A DNA stretch of 64,000 bases from Glandiceps talaboti (Eukaryota; Hemichordata; Enteropneusta; Spengelidae): the NCBI RefSeq assembly GCF_964340395.1, contig NC_135569.1, positions 4,230,540 to 4,294,539 of the forward strand, written 5' to 3'. This document shows, piece by piece, positions 41,128 to 50,932 of the stretch. Both the position numbers and the translations under genes were made by a program. The notes under the pieces are model-generated. The model saw only the letters and a list, made by a program, of their open reading frames with translations, was not told where the DNA came from and ran no database searches. Position 1 is the stretch's first letter. Each line of letters begins with the position of its first letter.

Positions 41128-44100
41128 ATGTACAAGATCGTCTGGCTGTCTTTCTCATTGACACTGTTCTTCCTGACGTACTGCATAGCTTACTCTGTGG
41201 ACAACAGCCCTTCATCAACTCCTTTCCCTTACAATTTTCCAGATATTAACGGTTCTAGACACAACGGTGATGGAAGCCGTTTTTTCAATAGTTGTTTCAC
41301 CGGTTTTCGGAACACCAGTAAATGTGGAAGATTTGTAGCGTATAAGAATTCACTAAGCTATTTCGTTTGCAATTGTGATCCGATTTGCTTCATCTTTGGG
41401 GACTGTTGTCATGACTACAGAGATGCCTGTCCACTGAATTCAAGTGTGCGAGCGTCTATCCGACAACATTCTGAAGTCCTTGGGCGCTTGATACGTATGG
41501 GTAATGAAACCATCATGGAAAAGAACACAACATACACAAGATGTAGACTCTTTCTGAACAGTCAATTAGGCGTTTGGGTGACATACGGCTGTCCAGCAAG
41601 TTGGCCTAATGATTTGATCCGTAACAATTGTGAAACTTCGTACGACGACCCTTACCGTGGTAAGCATTTGTTTGTCTTTAAAATGGGTAGGGGAAGTAGC
41701 TACAGCCCGTTTCAAGTTACTCTTCACTGGCACTGTTTTTATAGAAGCATACACAAAGCAATAAGAAACTGTACATGGTACACTTCAAGATAGCAAGATT
41801 GAAAGAATACATTTCCTTTCAATGTTTTGTATGTTTTCGCGTGTCTGTGTCTAGTTGCAGTATGTTGTAAATGTTTTATTTCAGTTTAGAAAAATTGGAG
41901 CAAGAAGTTGTGATCTTGCTATTTTAGCGTGTATAATGTACATCTTCTTATTGGGTTCTGCTAACTCTAGTCCCTATACGTGCTAAGACCATCTTTATCA
42001 TCTCCACTGTGTAGTCAAATGGATTTCCCTGTCACACCATTACATTCGTATCATCATCATCACCACCAACACCAGCTGCAGTAGTTTAATCAGGCACGGC
42101 TGGCGTGTAGCGTTCAGATGTTCTATGATAGAAATGAATAAACTGCAAATACATACATTGCACCTAAAATGGTCCCACAATACAAGAAGATGGATAGGAT
42201 AGAATAGAATAGAACAGAATAGAATAGAATAGAATAATTTAATACATATATCATCCATAACAAAGTGAACATGTCCCATTAAGTTTGTTGATGTAGCTTT
42301 TTATTTAAATGTGTCATTTGCATAATTAATTACGTTTTGAAAATTAAGCAATATGTTTACAGTGCAGCTTCAAATTTCATATAGTTGGTATAATTAATTC
42401 GCCAGTTAAGGGATACATCATGTGTGATAGCTATTGCTCAGATTTTGCAAGCTGAAAATGCGTGTAGGAACAAAAATCTGAAAGCATTGCCCTTGTTGAA
42501 AGCATTCAATTTACATCTGTATTTTTTGTGGGTTTTTTCAGTTGAGTTCAGTCCTGTATCCTCATCTGATGCAATAGTTTACAAAAACATCTACTGTGCC
42601 GTGTGTCATGGTGCCAACACATCAGACTTGGAAATATGGAGTTCAAAACATACCTGTCCACGGGTAGATGGCTTGCAGGCGATATTTATGATGGACAGTC
42701 AGCGAGCAAAAGATGCTGTGAAGCTATTGAAGGTGCATCTCGAAGTTGGTGATTGCGAAATTGATGCCGTGCCTCCGCAAAATGCTCGAAAACAAGTTAG
42801 GTACTGCGTTGATGGCATCTCGAGCTGTTCAATGAGTGACGTTGATGGACATACAATTGAGAGGTGTTCAAGTGCAGGATTGGGTATCGTTCATGAAGAA
42901 ACAGGGACAGAAATCAAAAATTTCAAAAATGTATTCTGTGCATATTGTAATAGAAATGATACACGTACAGCACTAGGATGGGGATTTCGGGGTGTTGAAG
43001 GCACGAATGATACATTCAAGAGTATAATTGTTCTGCTGGACTTCAATCCATCCAGTAACACTAGAATGTATGCTTATGACGATTTGATAGGGGAAAGTCG
43101 TACGTTTACATCTAGTGTAACTTGTCCCGTTGGTGAATATTTTCAGGACTTCAATAATCCAGTGTGCATTAGCATTTGTGATAATCAGTTCAATAATTTG
43201 CAAACTGGTGTGCTCTCATCACTAAACTCTCTTCAGATATCAATGGCGGTACATGTTCATCAGTCAGAATCTACTACAAATGCCTTCTGTGGCGTCAGTA
43301 CTAGTCAAGATTTTGTTGAATTGGCGAATCGAGTGTCACAAAATATCACATTAAACAGCGTTGCTAGCACCACCATCAAATTTGAGGGGCTGGCTAGTTT
43401 AAGTGTTTGTTTAGTTAATGTTCTCATCAACTTCACTCGATTCAATAGTGCTGGCATCTCAGATCTATATAAGAATCGTAAAATTAAATCTGGGAATGCT
43501 GTGATCAGTATACTGTCAATTTCGCTAAATATTCCGCAATATCGTCACCTTTGTCATAGTCAGGGGGCAGAGGGTGAACAAATAACAATCCAGGAATTGG
43601 AGTTTCCGCCCACTCAACTTGATATTTTGGGAAATGTTTCCGCATCCAACAGCGAAATTGGCCTGTTGTGGTATAAGTGCACATGCCAATTGCAGGGTGC
43701 CAGCAAATTGACAGAACACAGTTCTAAGATTGTCGATAATCACGATGATACTTCCCGCGAACCAACTTGCGTGCTGCACTACTGTGGCACTGAACATTTT
43801 ACAATAAGGTACCTCTTGTCCTGTGATGCTTCGCACATTATTGGGTTTCATACATCTGATGTACGTATATTTGGCGGGTCAATGCAATTTTTTCATATGG
43901 GACATTTATTTCAAACTGACAGCTTCGTGTCGTCCAGTCTGAGTAGAGTATGGATATGCCTGACACAGGTTAAGGTCTCACAGGTGAAATCTTTGTTAAC
44001 GCCAGGACAATCTCACATCTTGGCTTACGTCAATTTGACGTGTTTGTGTGTTTCCATTCTCGGTCTCATTGCAACTCTGATTCACGGTTGCATCGGTCCA

Positions 44101-44817
44101 AATAAGAACAGTTTGGCAGGAAAGCTGATACGAAATCTGTGTTGTGCCATTCTATTATCTCAGATACTTACGTTGACAGTGTTAGGGGCTACAGACAATG
44201 CTCTCATATGTAAAATAATTGCTATGTGCTTACATTATTCTTGGTTGGTATCATTCTTCTGGATGGGGATCTTAGGCTTCGATATATTGCTTACATTTGG
44301 GCTAGGAAATATACTAACAGTTGGGGTATCTGTGAGCAAAGAAAAACAGTTCGTTGCATATTGCGTAGTAGGGTGGCTTGTGCCAGCTGTGATTGTTGCA
44401 GTTGCGGCAGTCATCGACAATAGTCCAGCGATCAAAATCAATATCGGTTACGGAGTTGGGAATGCCTGTTGGATTGGCAACCCAGATGCCCTGTTAATCC
44501 TCTTTGTTGGCCCAGTGAGTTTGATAATGGTTTTTAACGTCATATCACTAATTGTAACCAACTACAAGATTAAGAAATGCCATGCAAGGACAAACCAAGT
44601 CAACACACGAATTGAATTGGTAAAAGAGAAGGCCCGTATGGCTGTTGGAGTGTCTATTTATTTAGGTTTAATTTGGAGCATGGGTGTAGCTGAAACGTTT
44701 GTAAAAAGTGAAATATTTTCTTACTTTTTCGTTATTACCTGTTCATTGCAAGGGTTATATATATGTGTATTTAATTTTTCAAGTAAGGCTGTTTGCTGTC
44801 AATCTAAGCCATCGTAA
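41128..44817 (+). CDS. Somatomedin-B/7TM receptor, secretin-like (paralog B)
   Basis: Two coding exons, 41128-41659 and 42542-44817, joined in phase 1, giving 935 codons. The intron position is identical to paralog A: both exon 1 ends encode DPYR and both exon 2 starts encode VEF.P.SSSDA. It has a signal peptide (MYKIVWLSFSLTLFFLTYCIAYS). Eight cysteines in somatomedin-B order lie at residues 56-101, with FVCNCDPICFIFGDCCHDY. A glycosylated ectodomain carries YKNIYCAVCHGA and FKNVFCAYCN. The 7TM bundle shows LAYVNLTCLCVSILGLIATL in TM1, HYSWLVSFFWMGILGFDILL in TM3, GWLVPAVIVAVAAVIDN in TM4, NACWIGN before TM5 and FVGPVSLIMVFNV in TM5. The short tail has a CC pair (KAVCCQSKPS) that could be lipidated. 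No GPS motif seen. Function unknown beyond probable G-protein signalling. Confidence 0.9.
41715..41935 (-). repeat. Dispersed repeat, family C copy 3 (inverted)
   Basis: AAGAAACTGTACATGG, CAAGATAGCAAGATTGAAAG and CTGTGTCTAGTTGCAGTA are the reverse-orientation counterparts of segments at 12360-12560 and 28035-28215. It lies in the intron of receptor B and overlaps the read-through of its exon 1 donor. Confidence 0.55.
42290..42400 (+). repeat. Octamer-containing repeat, single unit
   Basis: ATTTGCAT at 42316-42323, then GTGCAGCTTCAAATTTCATA, matching 34529-34600. It lies in the intron of receptor B. Confidence 0.6.
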
Positions 44818-44841
44818 AATGTAGTCAAAGTGTAGAGTCAT

Positions 44842-45025
44842 GATGATGCGAATGGTTAGATTGACTGTCTCGGAATCTGCAAGTTGACAGTTCAAACCTC
44901 GCCACTGTCATTTGTTTCTGAATGGCTATAAGTCCTTGAAACCACGGTTTTGTCAATGTGACAGTCAACTCTGCTTTATAATTTTAGATCTGGTGGGATA
45001 GAGGTTGCTATAAATAATAATAATA
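44842..45025 (+). mobile_element. tRNA-derived SINE with TAA tail
   Basis: The sequence from GATGCGAATGGTTAGATTGAC (A-box-like) to CAGTTCAAACCTCGCC (B-box) has pol III spacing. It is followed by a body and an (ATA/TAA)n tail near 45010-45030. It lies just 25 bases past the stop of receptor B, probably in its 3' untranslated region. Confidence 0.6.
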
Positions 45026-45954
45026 ATTTATTCATTTATCCGCGCAAATTCACAATACGTTTCTATGCGCCTTACATACAACAGTTAAAAAAATGGTAAT
45101 AAAAGGATTCTAAAAACTGACAATGTATATTAAAATAAAGGACTTACTGGCTATATATATATATATATTACGGGCTCTATGTGCTTACAGCGGCTGCAGC
45201 AATGGAATTGCATGCAGTCCAAGCATGCACCGTTTACTTAAGTAAGTATATTGGCTCCTATTAAGTTGTATCAGGGATAATTTGTAATGCGCTTTGAGGG
45301 GAACAGTTTTATAAAAACCAAGCATGAGCGTCATTTAGCCAACGATACATGTATACATCATATCCGTAGTTCTAAGACATGTACTTGACTTTCTTGTCTT
45401 TTAACCATTACTTATACTTATTCAATAAAAAAGATGTGTGACGTAATAATGCTATATACCTATTGACATAGTCCACATTAGATAACAATAGCTTGGTGTA
45501 TTTTCTTTTGTATATTATATTAATATTATTGAATGTTCTGTGTCCACGTAACTTCGTCGTTACCTGGTAATCCTAATTCATTCGAATCGGGAACTTGCAA
45601 TCTAGACTGAGCATGCTCAGACGCAAAGGACTATGGGATTATCTGTGGTTATCATAATATCTAATCTCGAGCTACCAATAAAATAACCCCCCCCCCCCAC
45701 AATGGTCATGGTAACTATGAATTGATTATTTGTGGTTACAAACAATGTAACAATATTGTTTATAATACTATTTGATTAGTATTTATTATCACATTTCCCA
45801 TGATTCAACATGGCGGGTTTGCAAGTTCCCTATTCTATCACAGCTCCCAATGAGTCTCGTTGCAAGGTGTCAATGCCTTGCTCATGCATAATTAATAAAT
45901 AATAATAATAATTATTATTATTATTATTATTTGTCCAAATAAATTCAGAAATAT

Positions 45955-46215
45955 GTTGAATGGTCGCCACAAGAGCAGCACCCCATGGGCCCAGGGCCCT
46001 AGTGTTGAAGAAGCAGGACTCGCGGATTACCCGGGGAAAACCTGCATTGTTCATCATGATCAGGGTCAAACTGAGCACCACCCTTCTTACATACAGACCT
46101 GGTTAAATGTTTATCAAACCCAGTCGCTGCTTGGCAGGTTTGAACCCAGACTGCGGCCTACGAAGATAGTGGAATTGGCGCTATATAAATTGCATCGATT
46201 GATTGATTGATTGTA
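45955..46215. mobile_element. SINE-like repeat with GATT tail
   Basis: Shares GGATTACCCGGGGAAAACCTG and GTTTGAACCCAGACTGCGG with the SINE at 19620-19940, and ends GGCGCTATATAAATTGCATC followed by GATT units. The B-box-like GGGTTCAAACC reads on the minus strand. Confidence 0.55.
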
Positions 46216-46659
46216 CAGTGCTTTGAGGATGATTTCAATATGTTATATTCAATAGAAAAGCTGTAGGCGTAGAAAAATGAGGGCTGAAATCACATAGCAG
46301 TACATGAAGTAGTCAACAAAACGTGACTCAAACAAATCATTGAGTTCTTGAAAATTATGACTGATTGGCAACAGATTTTGTAGAATGCTTTGACTGGTTG
46401 AGAATGCAACCATTCTTGTGAAACATTGCAAAGTCACTTCTAGCCCAGTAGTTGCCATTAAACAGCACACCTAGTGACCACACTTTGCAATCTTTTGTCT
46501 TTTCTAACTGGACTAAGGAGCACTGGGCCATGGGGAAAGCACCAGAGTGTAATTTGCATTGTTGTTTCACACTCCAGACCAATATTTTCATTCTGATATC
46601 ACACAATCACTATCAGTACAAATGTACATGTATCAGTGACCTGATGATGCTCTGGTAAT

Positions 46660-46960
46660 AAAGATATTGTAAACTTTGGTATCAGAAGTTATTTCATGAA
46701 TTCACATCACATAATTTTCACTTGGTTGCCAAGAAACACAAAACTGGGACTCTTTTTCACCTCTACAAATGTATCATTCTTTCAATGGAACACCATTGCA
46801 TCATGGGTCTTGGCGTATGCGAGATGCACAATGAATATTCATGGCTCCTAAAAGCTTACTTCCTTAACTTAGTCCTGAATCAGTGTGTATATAATGAATA
46901 ACCATGTCTGCTAAGCCTAAGACCCATGATGCAATGGTGTTCCTCCATCTCTGTTTATAG
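46660..46960. mobile_element. Small element, family D copy 1
   Basis: Resembles 49020-49395 and 54985-55350: AATAAAGATATT..., TTATTTCATGA, an internal TGAATATTCATG, and CCCATGATGCAATGGTG near the end. It also has an internal inverted pair, AACACCATTGCATCATGGGT / ACCCATGATGCAATGGTGTT. No coding capacity. Confidence 0.6.
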
Positions 46961-46964
46961 ATTG

Positions 46965-47560
46965 TTGGTATGCCTGGATGTAAATGGCTTCCTTCACTCC
47001 TTACTCAAAATGCTTCGTTGCAGATCATCAAAAAAGTTTGGTTAAGAAATCTTATACCTTTTTTATAAAACTTACATTGAGAGCATTATTTCATTTTCGT
47101 TCATTTGTTGGTTTCAAAATCTGACAGTCAAAGACAAAAGTTCACTTGATAGAATTGTGTCTCTTAGCTCAAAATTAACTGGAATGCCCCAGAGAAATCT
47201 GTCATCATTTTATAATCAGCAAGTAGTTAGGAAAGCCCGCTCAATTGTTTTATCTAGTAATCATGTTTTATCTACAGAGTTCGACATACTTCCCTCTGGT
47301 CGTCGTTTTAGATGCCCGGCTTGCAGGTCAAACCGGCGCAAGTTGTCATTCATTCCCACCGCTGTGCGGCTTATGAATGATTCGTAAACTTTTTGAGTGA
47401 TGATGATTGTCTTAGTATCGTTCTGTGTCTCTGTATATATTGTTTTGTATATTTGTTTGTATTTTTTGATATATTGATGTATTGTATTTGAGCCACACCT
47501 TTAATTGCCCATGTCTGAGATGAATAACGTTCTATTGAATTGAATTGAATTGAATATACT
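46965..47560 (+). mobile_element. LINE 3' end (non-LTR retrotransposon remnant)
   Basis: The frame from about 47085 to the stop at 47387 encodes FYKTYIESIISFSFICW, QQVVRKARSIV, LPSGRRFRCPACRSNR and SFIPTAVRLMN. This is the typical carboxy-terminal tail of CR1/L2/Rex-type LINE reverse transcriptases. A 3' region ending in an ATTGA run (about 47534-47553) is the usual short-repeat LINE tail. Only the last hundred or so codons remain and the upstream frame is broken, so this is a 5'-truncated dead copy. Confidence 0.75.
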
Positions 47561-48302
47561 TTTGATATTTGCATACAGGTATCCGATACTGAAAGCATTA
47601 TTGCATACCTGTATGTCAATGATAAACAAATGAATTCCCAATCATTCCTTATACATGTAATCGTACAATCACACAGTATGACTCTTATGGCAAGTAATAG
47701 TCTTGGAAAACACTGAAAACTTATTCATTTATTCATTTAGTATAAGATGGAGCTTGTTTCTTTACATGTCTAGTATGAATTTGAAAAAAAAGTACATTGC
47801 ATTGCGTCAGTTAATTATGGACCATCTACTCTTAGCTTTTGCACCCCTATTAATAGTGTAGCTATCCAGACTATAATAGGAATATTCCAATATACGACAA
47901 TGGTAGGGTTGGAAAAGCACTCGCAGTTATCTTCCTCTTTTTGTGCATGCAAATTTTTCTGGTCTTGAAACAATCCACCACACTTCAACAACAACCAAAC
48001 TTTTTTGATGATCAATTCTGGGTACACGCTGTAATTTATCTAAGGTTCTTGGGAGTGGCTTGGTATGATCAATGGCTACTTTGGTGGAACCTTAGAAACG
48101 TAGAAAGGAACAACATGGTTAACATTGCATAGTCCAACTTAATGAAGTTTATGTCTTGCAAATATAAACCATAAAACCTTTGCTGTTATATTTTTAAAAA
48201 AATCAAACCTATTCTGTTAATATTAAGAAAAACAATCAGGTGTTATTGATTAAGAAGTATCAATTTCACTGAAAACAAGAAGGTGAATCCCTATAGACCT
48301 GT

Positions 48303-48600
48303 TACCAGTTCCAAGATGCATTGTGTGTCTCTCCATACAATGCCATGTATTGTGTACGTGCTGAGGGGTTTGTACGCACTACTCAGAGGATGGTTGTCTC
48401 CTGACCGTACCATGGGTTCACTTGCAAAATCACTGTCTGTCATTGATGGCATTTAGCCTTTGTTCCATAAAATCACTCATAATCAAAGAGGTCAACATGT
48501 CTTTCCATCATTTCCTTATGAAAATGTTATTTCAAACGTAATATATACAAAACAACATAAACGACATCATCTTGCACAATGCATCTTGGAACCAGAAATT
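48303..48600. mobile_element. Inverted-repeat element, family E copy 1
   Basis: Ends are inverted repeats: GTTCCAAGATGCATTGTGTG on the left and CACAATGCATCTTGGAAC on the right. There is no open frame. An inverted second copy lies at about 52535-52990. Confidence 0.7.
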
Positions 48601-48857
48601 TGACTATTATGCAGTACAGTTTTTGATAAATTCTAAGAACTTTCATATTGGTCTCATGAGATGCATTCTACCTTTATAAGGGAATAATTGTTAGTTATAT
48701 AGTTGGCTAAAAACTTATCTAGTAGTACTGTTTGCATGTCAATGTGTACCATATTAAAGTGAAATATTATACCCAAATATTTTCCATCTTTCAGCTCTTC
48801 ACATTTTTTACCCAAATCACACATCTATGATTGACTGCCACTTCGTTTAGTTTGGCA

Positions 48858-50422
48858 TTAAATTCTTACCTTGACGATTTTCCCTCGTAACGAAAATGGA
48901 TCCTTGAATTCATTTTGACAATTTGCATATCCTATACCAAGACCCATACCCGTACCAAATGCAACTGGCCAAGTTTTTCCTGCAATAAAAGACATCCATG
49001 ATTTTAATATCAAATACATATCTTTACTAAAAGGGGAACACCCCTCCAGAAAATAAAGATATTTTCATAAACTATGGGTTCTGGAGAGTCATTTCATGAT
49101 TTTACATCACCTACAATTACTTGCAATGTCAGAGACACATCAAGTTGATCTTGTGCCTTTATAGGGTATCTTCGCTACAGACCATTCCGCATGGGAGTCT
49201 GCAGAAATGATTTTTCTTCTTGAATAATGAATATTCATGACTCCTAAGTGCTTATTCCATTCAGTGTGAAACATATCTCATGAATGTACTGTTGTTGTTG
49301 TGCAACCATGAATATATTATTTCTACTGACTCCCATCATGCATCACAGCAACGATACCCTATAAAGGCATAGGATCAACTTGATGTTTTTCAGAAATCAC
49401 AAGAAATTGGAGCTGGAAGTGTTGAACAAACTGGAAGTAGGAAAAGTGTAGTTTCAATCATTCTAGTTGGTAGATCCTCTGCAACCTTTTAAGTCTAGAC
49501 CATAGGTTTCATAGCACCAAAGTAATGTCAAGGACTTGTGCACCAGTGGTAATGTCATCCTCTGTGTTCGTTCAGCGACCTTCTGAGTGCAGATTCAAGG
49601 TCTTGCTACAAGCCTTTAGTTTGAATATGTAAATTCAAATGTGAAAGTACTTGTCAGTTAACTGTCACTCACTGTCACATTATCACCTCATTGTGATAAA
49701 AAAAAATTCAGTTTTATATTACAAAGAAAAAATCCACACTAAGAGATTTGCTCCTTCTGTCTTCTATAGTGTTCTGTCTATCACATTTGATCTGAAGTAG
49801 GTGCAATAATCGTACCTTTGTTTATATTTACAATACTTTTTTAAATTCTTTTTTTTTATATTTTATTTTGTGTGACTCAACATTTTTCGTTTTACTTTTT
49901 TTTCCTTACAGTTCTAGCGACAGTTCAAACCCACTACAGTACTGCATCTAGTCTTCTAGATCTAAATATATATCCTGTACATTATTAATATCATATTATT
50001 TTATGGGGAAAGTAACGTCACATTTACAAGAACAGACTACTTACGTTTGAACAGAAAGACAGAAAACACGACCCCTAGACCGAGTCCAGCACCTGAAAAC
50101 AAAATTCAAAAATTAAAAGTATATATAGTATGCACTAGCTGGTAACCCATCAGCCTGATGAAAAACCTCATGTCTTTGGTGGACGTGATATTAATAATGT
50201 ACTGTCTACTGAGTGATGGCATGCAGGTCGACCGGTAGATGGACATTTATTTTTTGAAATATTGCGTTTGATCCACGCGATCACAAATATACAAACTGCC
50301 AGATATAAAGTGTAAAATCAAAGAAGTGGCAGCCACTGACCTGTTTTAACTAGTGTATCATAGATGCACTGATCCCATTTCATCCCCAGCTGATCTTCAC
50401 TTCGGACTGTGTTTTCCGCCAT
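48858..50422 (-). CDS. MICOS10: MICOS complex subunit MIC10
   Basis: Three exons on the minus strand, 50422-50341, 50092-50045 and 48979-48870, encode 80 residues in consistent phase; human MIC10 has 78. Order: an N-terminal stretch with QLGMKWDQCIYDTLVKT; a first membrane helix with the glycine ladder GAGLGLGVVFSVFLFKRK; a second with WPVAFGTGMGLGIGYANCQ; then FKDPFSLRGKIVK. Both GxGxGxG helices, the intervening basic turn and the NCQ are diagnostic. MIC10 oligomers bend the inner mitochondrial membrane at crista junctions. After the last lysine, either a donor (GTAAGA) leads to a further short exon, or reading through adds VRI and stop at 48858. Human ends with four further residues here, so a small last exon is likely. 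Divergent neighbour of the eight-TM gene at 50933. Confidence 0.92.
49020..49395. mobile_element. Small element, family D copy 2
   Basis: Begins AAAGGGGAACACC, then AAATAAAGATATTTTCATAA and GTTCTGGAGAGTCATTTCATG. It includes an inverted pair (ACATCAAGTTGATC...CCTTTATAGGGTATC and GATACCCTATAAAGGC...GATCAACTTGATGT) and an internal TGAATATTCATGACTCC. It lies in the second intron of MIC10. Confidence 0.65.
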
Positions 50423-50932
50423 GTTGCTTTTTCAATCGAGGTGCGCATGTGCAAACTGTAGACCAGCTTCTTTTTAATTTTTATCATTTTTCTGTATTCC
50501 ATTTTATAAAGTCATTCAATTCACTGTATGAGTACTTTTATTATTAGTGTAAATATCCTAGAATAATGTGAACACGTCATTACATAAGCGTTATTCTTAT
50601 TTCAAAATTGTGTATGTGACCTTACGATGACCGCAAGGCTGTGAGACAGGTCAATTTAGGGGTCACACGTTTGGCATCACATGACACTTGCGGAAGTGCG
50701 GCTCTCGTTGTTGGAATTACTGATGGGACTTCGTGTTTTGACGTTTGTCGTTCACACTCAGCGTAATTGCAGATAAATTATCAGTTTCAACATATCCAAA
50801 GAAAGTTCTACGTTGGCTTAGTGGAAATATACAAGCTACTATGTAATGTATACTGTAATTAACACGTGAACATTCACACCTCCCAAGGAGTGCATATCCA
50901 GCCAGTCGCACTAAGTGAACTTAAGTGGTAAC
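50423..50932. promoter_or_regulatory. Bidirectional promoter region, MIC10 / eight-TM gene
   Basis: The two start codons are 510 bp apart and point away from each other. TGCGCATGTGC at 50442-50452 is one base off the NRF-1 palindrome and lies 20 bases before the MIC10 ATG. CGGAAGTG at 50691-50698 is an ETS/GABP-type site. CATCACATGAC at about 50675-50685 is E-box-like. The MIC10 start context (ACATGGCGG) resembles the YY1 motif often found at start codons of nuclear genes for mitochondrial proteins. Motifs are read by eye; activity is inferred. Confidence 0.55.

Larger units (their letters stand above)
44818..48857. other. Repeat-rich interval between receptor B and MIC10
   Basis: Holds two SINE-like sequences, a LINE 3' end, two small inverted-repeat-type elements and no gene I can support. 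A candidate final exon of MIC10 may be hidden at its right edge. Confidence 0.5.
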
